DNA from: Candidatus Bipolaricaulota bacterium
GTDB lineage: Bacteria; Bipolaricaulota; Bipolaricaulia; UBA7950; UBA9294
DNA length: 21,229 bases
Assembly: GCA_030612485.1 (NCBI GenBank)
Contig: JAUWNS010000019.1
Location: forward strand, 1-21,229
Reading direction: 5' to 3'
Of this stretch, positions 14,486 through 21,229 are shown piece after piece; position 1 is the first letter of the stretch; each line of letters begins with the position of its first letter. The translations under genes were made by a program, and so were the position numbers. The notes beneath the pieces are model-generated. The model did no database searches and was not told the DNA's origin. It worked only from the letters and a program-made list of their open reading frames with translations.

Positions 14486-14530
14486 GAAATTCGAGTCTTT
14501 CAGCGGTCTTGTACAGGAAAAGGAGGAAGG

Positions 14531-15610
14531 TTGAACTACGAAAAACGTCGTACCGCGTTGCTCACCGATCTTGAGGCCGACGCGTTCCTCGTCTTGAACC
14601 TCGAAGAGTCGGATCATGTGAGCCTCTTCTACCTCACCGGGTTCACCGGCGAAGGGGCGCTCATCATCACACACGAGGAGGCGCTCCTCATTACTGATTC
14701 GCGCTACACCGAGCAAGCGAAGCAGGAAGTCCCCGAACTACCGCTCGTGCGGGTCGATGGCCCATACCTAGATCGGGTCGCCACGCTCTGCCGTGAGCGC
14801 CGAATCTCTCAGGTTGCCTTTGCCTCAGCGCGGATGAGCCACGCCACAGTACTGAAGCTGCGAGACTTGTTCGAAGGAGAGTTGTTCGCCCTCCCTGACC
14901 CGGTTGCCGACCTACGCCTGATCAAGGAACCAGAGGAGATCGAGAAGATCCGCGCGGCGGTCCGGCTGACCGAGGACTCTTTTACGGAACTGATGGGAGA
15001 GATTCGCGTTGGGATGAGTGAGCGGGAACTCGCCCTGCGCCTTGAATTCATCATGCGGGAGAAGGGGGCGGAGAAGGTCTCTTTTGATCTGATCGTGGCC
15101 GCTGGGGAGAACAGCGCCCTTCCTCACTACCAACCTGGGACGCGGAGGATCAAAGAGGGGGATCTCCTCCTCTTTGACATCGGAGCTCAGCTCGACGGTT
15201 ATTGCTCGGATATGACGCGTGTTCTTGCTGTAGGGAAGGTCACTGCGCAACTTCGCGAGATCTACGATCTCGTCCTCGCTGCGAACAAGGCCGGGATTGC
15301 CGCAGTTCGAGCCGGGGAGAAAGGGGTGGCGGTCGATGAGACAGCGCGCGATCTGATCGCCCAAGCAGGGCACAAGGAACACTTTGGCCATGGCCTCGGG
15401 CACGGGGTCGGTTTGGAGGTGCATGAGGGGCCGCGGCTCTCCCCGTTGAGTAAGGACACGCTGCAAGCAGGGATGACCGTCACCGTGGAGCCGGGGGTAT
15501 ACCTTCCTGGACTCGGTGGGGTACGAATTGAGGACCTGATGGTCGTCACAGAGGAAGGGTGCGAGGTTCTTACCTCCTTGCCGAAGGATCGGTTGATCGA
15601 GGTTGGCTAG
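14531..15610 (+). CDS. M24 family Xaa-Pro peptidase (PepQ/PepP-like)
   Basis: Two-domain M24 metallopeptidase that cleaves Xaa-Pro peptide bonds in cytoplasmic peptide turnover. A creatinase-like N-domain (about 1-120, with FYLTGFTGEGALIIT and LLITDSRY) precedes the pita-bread domain. Metal ligands are visible: Asp in LLFDIGAQ, Asp in CSDMTR, His in GHGLGHGVGLEVHEGP, Glu in VTVEPGVY and Glu in VRIEDL. With TTG 14531 as start the length is 359 aa, typical; AGGAGGAAGG lies directly before it. The frame is open to ATG 14483, but that lies in the AGTGATTG repeat and lacks a ribosome binding site. A promoter is predicted at 14423. The last 8 bp overlap the downstream lipoprotein start. Confidence 0.92.
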   Translation: MNYEKRRTALLTDLEADAFLVLNLEESDHVSLFYLTGFTGEGALIITHEEALLITDSRYTEQAKQEVPELPLVRVDGPYLDRVATLCRERRISQVAFASARMSHATVLKLRDLFEGELFALPDPVADLRLIKEPEEIEKIRAAVRLTEDSFTELMGEIRVGMSERELALRLEFIMREKGAEKVSFDLIVAAGENSALPHYQPGTRRIKEGDLLLFDIGAQLDGYCSDMTRVLAVGKVTAQLREIYDLVLAANKAGIAAVRAGEKGVAVDETARDLIAQAGHKEHFGHGLGHGVGLEVHEGPRLSPLSKDTLQAGMTVTVEPGVYLPGLGGVRIEDLMVVTEEGCEVLTSLPKDRLIEVG

Positions 15611-16562
15611 TGGGAAGAGGAGTTGTAGACGAGTAAGTTTTTCCTTGGTGCTGGCTCTATTATTTCTTGGTGGGTGCACCCTTTTCAATACGGGACCGGT
15701 GGCGCGGTTCGAGACCAGCTCGGTCGTTATCTACGCCGGAGAAAAAGTGACGTTCGATGCCTCCTCATCTTACGGTGATAGCCAGATCATCTCCTACTCA
15801 TGGGTCTTCTCTGATGGGGAAGAGACGGCCGGGCAGAGAGTAGATCACACCTACAGCGAAGCGGGGCACTATTCAGTGACCCTGCGCATAGAGGACTCTA
15901 CTGGTCGCACCGCGCAGGTGGAGCGAGAGATCCTCGTCTACCTGCAAAGCGGGAGCGAGATCTTCCACGAGGATTTCTCGGATGGTGACCAAGCGCTTGA
16001 GCGATGGTCACTCGATCCCACATGGGCGAGTGCCGGTGAGGGAGCGGTGGAGAGCATCACCGGTGCGCACGGGTTCGTGCTCCACATCCGAAGCGGTGCG
16101 GACCGCTGGCATCGCCGCAGCGCTGCCGTGACCATTCCCCCGCTTCGTGTTGGTCAGCGTATTGTCTTCTCCTGCCAGGCGATGATGGCCCAGACAAAGG
16201 ACGCGCACACCATGTCGATCTTCCCCGCACGCAAGTCGCTCGATTCGCTTGCGGGATCCCTCCCGTACTATCTTTTCACCAACGAAGGAGGAGGGTCGAC
16301 TATCCGGGAACCCGAGGCTTACGGCGGTGACATCGGCCATCCGATTCCGTTCGCCCCCGGCGTCTACCGCTGGTATACATACCGGTTCGTCTTCTCCGCA
16401 GATGGATACGAGTTCTATGTCAACGACCAGCTTCACATCTCCGGACGGCTAACCCAGTCGATCACCGACGGGGGGGAGTGGTCGATCCTCCTGGGGGACG
16501 AGAGCCATACCGAGGCGTGTGACGCTTACTTCGACGAAATCCGGGTGTGGATCGAGGAGTGA
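15603..16562 (+). CDS. PKD-domain lipoprotein
   Basis: Secreted, lipid-anchored protein of 319 aa. A basic N-terminus (SGKRSCRR) leads into a hydrophobic stretch and the lipobox FLGGC, so Cys25 is the probable lipidated residue. A PKD domain follows (about 32-115: VTFDASSSYGDSQIISYSWVF, HTYSEAGHYSVTLRI). The remaining about 200 residues begin EIFHEDFSDGDQALERWSLD and end DAYFDEIRVWIEE, the pattern of a LamG/concanavalin-like jelly-roll that often binds carbohydrate. TTG 15603 is chosen because only it keeps the basic signal-peptide start; it overlaps the peptidase stop by 8 bp, so translation is probably coupled, but no clear separate ribosome binding site is seen. Ligand and role are unknown. 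Confidence 0.8.
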   Translation: MASGKRSCRRVSFSLVLALLFLGGCTLFNTGPVARFETSSVVIYAGEKVTFDASSSYGDSQIISYSWVFSDGEETAGQRVDHTYSEAGHYSVTLRIEDSTGRTAQVEREILVYLQSGSEIFHEDFSDGDQALERWSLDPTWASAGEGAVESITGAHGFVLHIRSGADRWHRRSAAVTIPPLRVGQRIVFSCQAMMAQTKDAHTMSIFPARKSLDSLAGSLPYYLFTNEGGGSTIREPEAYGGDIGHPIPFAPGVYRWYTYRFVFSADGYEFYVNDQLHISGRLTQSITDGGEWSILLGDESHTEACDAYFDEIRVWIEE

Positions 16563-16639
16563 CTTCCGGTGGAGATCTTCAAGAGAGGTGATAGTAGACT
16601 GTTGCACCAACCTCTTCTCCTTGCGAAAGAAAAGTATCC

Positions 16640-16718
16640 ACCGCCGAGAACGCGGAGCACGCAGAGAGGAATGGGAACCTTAATGCTTCATCTCAGCGAT
16701 CTTTGTGCCCTCGGCGGT
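16640..16718. repeat. 79-bp inverted-repeat element with ACCGCCGAG ends
   Basis: ACCGCCGAG at 16640-16648 is exactly inverted as CTCGGCGGT at 16710-16718. Each arm continues inward with 9-bp words of the same type: AACGCGGAG and CACGCAGAG on the left, GGCACAAAG and ATCGCTGAG on the complement of the right. It shares this inward NCGCNNAG iteration with the elements at 17018 and 17146, so it is probably a shorter member of the same class. Confidence 0.65.
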
Positions 16719-17017
16719 AAAAAGCTTGAAACTACAACAACGGCCTAACGCTGAGGAGACCAGGAATACAGGAAGAACACGTCTTAGAACGACGAGAACA
16801 ACCCCTGCCGCTGGGCACAGAGCTGAAGGTGTAGAGAGCGCAACGCGGGAGGAGTGTTGTGCTGAGGAAGATCCGTACACGACGGAATTCGGAGCCGCAG
16901 GATGGATGGGGTAGAACGAAAAAGGAGCTCCTCGCTGTATCGAGTGGGTAGCTGAAGATGCAGAACAGATCGCCTCTTGCAAAGACGCAAGGCAGTGATG
17001 AGAAAGGTAAAAGCATT

Positions 17018-17132
17018 CTCTCGCAAAGGCGCAAAGAGCGCCAAGGAAAACGTCGAACAGGAAAAGTACAAGAAGAGAATCCCTTTCTTAGCGATCTCAG
17101 CGTCTTGAGCGAGCATAGCGAGCGGGCGAGAG
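17018..17132. repeat. 115-bp dispersed repeat, tandem unit A
   Basis: Starts CTCTCGC (17018-17024) and ends GCGAGAG (17126-17132). The left arm reads CGCAAAGGCGCAAAGAGCGC then CAAG, which is three 8-9-bp iterations. The right arm on the minus strand carries CTCAAG, ACGCTGAG and ATCGCTAAG. The middle is A-rich. It closely parallels unit B 13 bp downstream in length and layout, with base changes throughout the shared arms. Confidence 0.8.
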
Positions 17133-17145
17133 GAAAAGCTTGTGT

Positions 17146-17261
17146 CTCTCGCAAAGACGCAAAGAACGCCAAGAAAGGCATTAGAACGGGGAAAAGAATA
17201 AGAACAAAGGCATCTCTTAGCGATCTTTGCGGCTTGAGTGAGTGCAACGAATGGGCGAGAG
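17146..17261. repeat. 116-bp dispersed repeat, tandem unit B
   Basis: Starts CTCTCGC (17146-17152) and ends GCGAGAG (17255-17261). The left arm has CGCAAAGACGCAAAGAACGC then CAAG. The right arm, read on the minus strand, has CTCACTCAAG, CCGCAAAG and ATCGCTAAG. The right arm is the reverse complement of 6292-6340 with few changes, which links this site to the spacer behind the ABC-F gene. Confidence 0.8.
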
Positions 17262-17324
17262 AAAGGTGATTTTGGCTTCCCTTTTAGGAGCGCGAGGAGC
17301 CGAGAAAGAGCAATGCCCGCCCTC

Positions 17325-17354
17325 TTGACATTGCCGTTTCAATGGTGGTAGTAT
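17325..17354 (+). promoter_or_regulatory. extended -10 promoter for the large secreted protein gene
   Basis: TTGACA (17325-17330), an 18-bp spacer ending in TGG, and TAGTAT (17349-17354) make a perfect -35 with an extended -10 (TGGTAGTAT). Transcription would begin near 17361, about 95 nt before the start codon of the SBBP gene. It lies just past the tandem repeats, which therefore sit upstream of the promoter rather than in the message. Confidence 0.65.
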
Positions 17355-17455
17355 GGTTTAACGGAATCAGCGGTACACGCGGACAATTTCGGGATATAGA
17401 GAAAGAGTGCATCGCTGAACCTTGTCTTTGGGGCTTAGGGGGGAGTGATAGGGAA

Positions 17456-20400
17456 ATGTGCGTAGGCGCGTTCTTGCGCCAAAAGATGGCTGTGTTTGTG
17501 GCTCTCCTCTTTGTTGTTTTCTTTCCTCTGGTAGTAACACAATCTTTCGGTGCCGAAGCTCCGACTCACGGTATTCTTCCCGGATTTCAGGAAGATGAAG
17601 GCCAGATCGGTCAAGCGAAGATTCAGGCAAAGATAGCGGAGCTCCCAGTCAGTTTCATCGCCAACGCTGGTCAGGCAGATATGAACGTGCAGTTCATGGT
17701 CAAAGCTGGCAAACAGACCATCTTCTTTACCCCGAAAGAGGTTGTGTTTGCTGTCAGTGAAGGGACAGAGGACGAAGACACTCGCAGCTCGGTAGTGCGC
17801 CTTCGATTTGCTGGAGCGAATGGAGAAGTGAAAGTAGAAGGAGAGAAACCACTTCCCGGGGTTGCCAACTTCTTTTTGGGAAACGATCCAGAGCAGTGGC
17901 GAACTAACGTACCCACCTATGCAGCGATCACCTACCACAACCTCTATCCAGGCATCGACCTTGTCTACAGTGGCGAACAAGGGCGCTTGAAGAGTGAGTT
18001 TGTTGTCGCTGCAGGCGCTGATCCTACAGTGATCACGATGGACTATAGTGGTGTTTCCAGTATGTACGTGCGGGAGAACGGGGCGCTGGTGCTAGAGACG
18101 TCAATCGGAGAGCTGATTGAAGCCCCTCCCCTCATCTACCAGATGATCGATGAAGAGCGCGTCACCGTCGAGGGAGGCTACCGTTTGTTTGGGGAAGGTA
18201 AAGTGGTGTTCAGTTTAGGTGACTACGTTTCCACGAAGCCGCTGATCATCGACCCCACCTTAGTCTACTCCACCTATATTGGCGGGAGCAGCACTGACGA
18301 AAGCTGCGGCATTGCCCTAGATGCTTCTGGGTGTGTTTATCTCACAGGAGTGACGAACTCTACTAACTTTCCCACCCAAAACGCGCTGCAGCCGGATAAT
18401 GGTGAGGGCGATAGTGATGCTTTCGTTGCGAAATTGAGTCCCTCAGGCTCGTCACTTGTCTACTGCACTTACCTCGGTGGCAGTGACTCTGACGGAGGCA
18501 AAGGCATCGCGGTGGATGTGTTAGGGAACGTTTACATTACAGGATATACTTGGTCCGCCGACTTTCCCACCCAGAACGCCCTACAGCCGGGTCTCGGCGG
18601 GGATAGTGATGCCTTTGTGGCAAAGTTGAGTCCCTCAGGCTCGTCACTTGTCTACTCCACTTACCTCGGCGGCAGTGGTGCCGGTTATGGTCACGGCAAT
18701 AAGGACGCCGGTTACGACATCACGGTTGACAGTTCAGGAAACGTCTATGTCACTGGAGGCACTTATTCCGATGACTTCCCCACACAGAACCCGCTCCAAC
18801 CGGATTTTGGCTGGGGTTGGTATGATGCCTTTGTGGCAAAACTAAGCCCCTCAGGCTCGTCACTTGTCTACTCCACTTACCTCGGCGGCAGTGGCTACGA
18901 TAGAGGCTACGGCATCGAGGTAGACGCATTTGGCAACGCCTATGTCACAGGATTCACTTCTTCCAGTGATTTTCCCACCGAGAACGCTCTGCAACCCGAC
19001 TATGGTGGAGGCGATTTTGACGCCTTCGTTGCGAACTTGAACCCCTCAGGCTCGTCACTGGTCTACTCCACCTACCTCGGCGGCAGTAGCTATGATGCGG
19101 GTTACGACATCACGGTTGACAGTTCAGGAAACGTCTATGTTACTGGAGCGACTCACTCTACTAACTTTCCCACCCAGAACGCCCTACAGCCGGATTACGC
19201 GGGGGGAAACCTGGACGCATTCATAACCAAGTTAAGCACCTCAGGCTCGTCACTAGTCTACTCCACTTACCTTGGTGGCAGCAATGACGATAGGGGTTAC
19301 GCTCTCGCCGTGGACGGCTCAAGGGATGCCTGTGTCACAGGCGTGACTTGGTCGACTAACTTTCCCACCGAGAACGCTCTGCAACCGGATCTTGGTGGGC
19401 AAAGCGATGCTTTCGTTGCGAAATTGAACCCCTCGAGCCCGTCACTTGTCTACTCCACTTACCTCGGCGGGAGTGGCACCGAGTATAGCCAAAGCATCGC
19501 GGTGGACGCCTTGGGAAATGCCTACATCACAGGACACACTGGCTCTCTTGACTTCCCCACCCAGAATCCCCTGCAGCCGGATTACGGTGGGGAGTATGAT
19601 GCCTTCGTGGCGAAGATCGGGGAGGGCGCACCAACGACCATTTATGTTCCCGATGATTACTCAACTATCCAAGCAGCAGTGGATGCGGCAAGTCCCGGCG
19701 ACACGATAATCGTGCGAGATGGGACTTACACTGAGAACGTCGATGTGAATAAGGATAACCTAACGATCAGGTCGCAGAATGGCGCTGAGGGAACGATTAT
19801 CCAAGCAGCCAATGCGGGCGACCATGTGTTTGAGATAAGGGCTGACCATGCCAAGATAAGCGGCTTTACAGTAAATGGAGCCACTGCGTTCTCAGCTAGT
19901 GGAATATATGTCGCTAATGCGGATTCCTGTGATCTTCGAGATAACAGTATCTCCAGCAATTGCGCGTCGATTACTTTGGAACGCTCTTCAGGCAATGCCG
20001 TAATAAACAACAAGGTATTCAACAACAGTGCCAGTATTCGTCTTTCGTATTCAAACGACAATACACTCAACAGCAATCACATATTTTCGAATGAAGGAGC
20101 CTGCGGTCTTTATCTCTATGAATCGTATAGGAATAGTATCCAGGCTAATTTAATATCACAAAATGTATTCGGTATTGATGTTGACTACTCAGACAGCAAC
20201 CACATAACAAGTAATGAGATTTCGAACAACTGGTGCGGCATTAGTTTGGACGCAGGAGCTAATGGTAATTCATTCTCCAACAACAACGTAATCAATAATC
20301 GTTATGCGATCACTTCAGCAGAGCCAGCTAACAATAATGAAATCCATTGTAACAATTTCATTAATAATACTGAGACGAGCTATGATTACTATGGAACTAA

Positions 20401-21229
20401 TATCTGGAAGTCCCCAGAGCAACTAACCTACACATACAACGGCTATACTTACATCAACTACTTAGGCAACTATTGGGACGATTACACTGGAGACGATGAC
20501 GACGGGGACGGAATTGGAGACACCCCTTATGCCATAAACTCGGATAATGACAATTTCCCATTGATGGAGCCTTTCGAGAATTACGTCATGCTTGAAGACA
20601 CCGGCACAGTAACCGGTAGGGTGACAGATGCTTCTACTGGGGAAGGTATAGCAGGGGCCACGGTCGAAGCTGAAGAGCCGCCAGTACCGCTTTCGGCAAA
20701 GGAACAGGTGTCGTCTCCAACTCAAGCTGGCACTCCTTACTCGACTACTACAGACGCAAACGGCGATTACACTCTTTACCTCCCGGAAGGCTCCTATGGT
20801 ATGACAGCTTCGGCTGAAGGGTATGAACTTGGGATGGGCGGCGCAACCATCACTGCTGGGGAGACGACTGAGGTGAATTTCTCGTTGATTCCGCTTGCCC
20901 CTGAAAACTATCCGCCCATCGCCTACGCCTCAGACATCAGCGGTCAGCCACAAACAATGCATCCCGACACCGTTTACTCAGTGACTGCGAAGTACTATGA
21001 CCCGGATGGAAGGACTGACCTAAAGCACTGCTACCTGCAGCTCAACCATCCATCGAAGCCGCTAACCATGATGTGGTATCAGTCAGACGGCCATGCTGCT
21101 CCCTGGGCCGGCGAGGAAGGAGAGAACTACCTCACTATAACCAACGTTAACGTCACCGAAATAGCCAATTCTTCCGAAGGCTACGAGTTGAGCTGGAGCT
21201 TCCAGATAAACGATAGCTGGCCTGAGGTG
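17456..21229 (+). CDS. large secreted SBBP-propeller / NosD-like beta-helix protein (partial, runs off window)
   Basis: I translated this frame to the window end (1258 codons) and found no stop, so the 3' end is missing. Residues 1-33 form a signal peptide (RQKMAVFVALLFVVFFPLVV, then a GAEA cleavage-like site). About 62-265 matches the DUF7948 domain that precedes SBBP repeats (FIANAGQ, NFFLGNDPEQWRTNVPTY, YPGIDLVYSG, PLIIDPTLVYST). Residues 269-722 hold seven SBBP repeats, one seven-bladed propeller. Residues about 729-1045 form a right-handed beta-helix of NosD type (YVPDDYSTIQAAVDAA, many N-N-x turns, and GNYWDDYTGDDDDGDGIGDT, an Asp-rich possible calcium loop). Residues about 1050-1147 are a carboxypeptidase-regulatory-like domain (GTVTGRVTDASTGEGIAGAT), followed by an Ig-like region. 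It is probably an exported surface or matrix protein; a sorting or anchor signal would lie beyond the window. ATG 17456 follows GGGGGAG; ATG 17486 is an alternative. The beta-helix part is visibly more AT-rich than the rest of the window. Confidence 0.88.
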   Translation, partial: MCVGAFLRQKMAVFVALLFVVFFPLVVTQSFGAEAPTHGILPGFQEDEGQIGQAKIQAKIAELPVSFIANAGQADMNVQFMVKAGKQTIFFTPKEVVFAVSEGTEDEDTRSSVVRLRFAGANGEVKVEGEKPLPGVANFFLGNDPEQWRTNVPTYAAITYHNLYPGIDLVYSGEQGRLKSEFVVAAGADPTVITMDYSGVSSMYVRENGALVLETSIGELIEAPPLIYQMIDEERVTVEGGYRLFGEGKVVFSLGDYVSTKPLIIDPTLVYSTYIGGSSTDESCGIALDASGCVYLTGVTNSTNFPTQNALQPDNGEGDSDAFVAKLSPSGSSLVYCTYLGGSDSDGGKGIAVDVLGNVYITGYTWSADFPTQNALQPGLGGDSDAFVAKLSPSGSSLVYSTYLGGSGAGYGHGNKDAGYDITVDSSGNVYVTGGTYSDDFPTQNPLQPDFGWGWYDAFVAKLSPSGSSLVYSTYLGGSGYDRGYGIEVDAFGNAYVTGFTSSSDFPTENALQPDYGGGDFDAFVANLNPSGSSLVYSTYLGGSSYDAGYDITVDSSGNVYVTGATHSTNFPTQNALQPDYAGGNLDAFITKLSTSGSSLVYSTYLGGSNDDRGYALAVDGSRDACVTGVTWSTNFPTENALQPDLGGQSDAFVAKLNPSSPSLVYSTYLGGSGTEYSQSIAVDALGNAYITGHTGSLDFPTQNPLQPDYGGEYDAFVAKIGEGAPTTIYVPDDYSTIQAAVDAASPGDTIIVRDGTYTENVDVNKDNLTIRSQNGAEGTIIQAANAGDHVFEIRADHAKISGFTVNGATAFSASGIYVANADSCDLRDNSISSNCASITLERSSGNAVINNKVFNNSASIRLSYSNDNTLNSNHIFSNEGACGLYLYESYRNSIQANLISQNVFGIDVDYSDSNHITSNEISNNWCGISLDAGANGNSFSNNNVINNRYAITSAEPANNNEIHCNNFINNTETSYDYYGTNIWKSPEQLTYTYNGYTYINYLGNYWDDYTGDDDDGDGIGDTPYAINSDNDNFPLMEPFENYVMLEDTGTVTGRVTDASTGEGIAGATVEAEEPPVPLSAKEQVSSPTQAGTPYSTTTDANGDYTLYLPEGSYGMTASAEGYELGMGGATITAGETTEVNFSLIPLAPENYPPIAYASDISGQPQTMHPDTVYSVTAKYYDPDGRTDLKHCYLQLNHPSKPLTMMWYQSDGHAAPWAGEEGENYLTITNVNVTEIANSSEGYELSWSFQINDSWPEV
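18260..19625 (+). repeat. seven tandem SBBP-coding repeats
   Basis: Units begin (at the codon for LVYSTYLGG) at 18260, 18455, 18647, 18863, 19058, 19253 and 19445. Six unit lengths are 195, 192, 216, 195, 195 and 192 bp. The boundary DNA is nearly identical in most units (CCTCAGGCTCGTCACTTGTC then TACTCCACTTACCTCGG), while middles vary more. Unit 3 carries about seven extra residues (GYGHGNK region). Near-identity at DNA level suggests recent duplication or gene conversion between units. Confidence 0.9.

Larger units (their letters stand above)
16563..17324. other. gene-free, repeat-rich intergenic region
   Basis: About 760 bp (about 890 bp to the next start codon) without a credible gene; small open frames are short, unconserved in appearance and cross the repeats. 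It contains the hairpin-type repeat at 16640-16718 and the two tandem repeats at 17018-17132 and 17146-17261, all listed separately. Sequence between 16720 and 17017 shows no recognised element. GTTGCACC at 16601-16608 echoes the hairpin word of the dispersed repeat but lacks its partner. Confidence 0.6.

Noticed and set aside
16680..17269. Overlapping Ser/Leu- or Arg-rich frames in the intergenic repeats
   Set aside because: They run across the repeat units on both strands, have no domain and no ribosome binding site; the translation reflects the repeats.
17435..17980. 181-codon minus-strand frame over the start of the SBBP gene
   Set aside because: The + strand frame has a promoter, signal peptide and DUF7948-like domain and stays open for more than 3.7 kb.

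Overview
This is a bacterial chromosome segment. Most of it is GC-rich, with tightly packed housekeeping genes, GATCG-rich codons and some TTG starts. Nothing in the sequence fixes the phylum. The style (two radical SAM genes, a secreted SBBP/NosD mosaic, many degenerate intergenic repeats) would suit an uncultured, possibly anaerobic lineage, but that is an impression rather than a result.

Layout. Positions 131-2926 carry pheT and tsaE, a translation pair on the + strand. They face an AmmeMemoRadiSam-type radical SAM gene (2961-3980, -), and the 34-bp gap between the two stops lies in a strictly periodic array of TCAC-N3-GTGA palindromes. An ABC-F translation factor (4219-6105, +) is flanked by inverted-repeat and purine/pyrimidine-biased spacers. 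A YjbR/MmcQ-like gene (6374-6742, -) diverges from a spore-photolyase-like radical SAM gene (6855-7724, +). An alpha/beta hydrolase follows, then a ChrB-domain gene and an MFS transporter 3 bp apart. From 10598 to 11565 on the - strand lie a DUF134 HTH gene, a truncated GNAT acetyltransferase and a DUF2087 fragment joined to it out of frame. An IS110-family element (about 11.74-13.14 kb) follows, with a structured leader that is a plausible bridge-RNA source. pheS (13385-14392, -) sits about 11 kb from pheT on the opposite strand. A proline peptidase (14531-15610) overlaps a PKD lipoprotein gene (15603-16562). About 0.9 kb of gene-free, repeat-rich DNA leads to a strong promoter and a very large secreted protein gene (17456 to past the window end): signal peptide, DUF7948-like domain, seven SBBP propeller repeats, a NosD-like beta-helix, a carboxypeptidase-regulatory-like domain and a further Ig-like region.

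The main unexplained signal is the intergenic repeat landscape. One family has CTCTCGC/GCGAGAG ends, inward runs of an 8-9-bp NCGCNNAG word, and in two copies a 19-bp hairpin (GTYGCACCTTGTGTGCRAC) with compensatory base changes. Those two hairpins lie about 140-160 bp downstream of ABC-F and pheS in the same orientation relative to the gene. Other repeats are the TCAC-N3-GTGA array and an inverted repeat with GGGGTC-type ends that resembles RAYT-associated REP sequences. No defence system, CRISPR array, rRNA or tRNA gene was seen.
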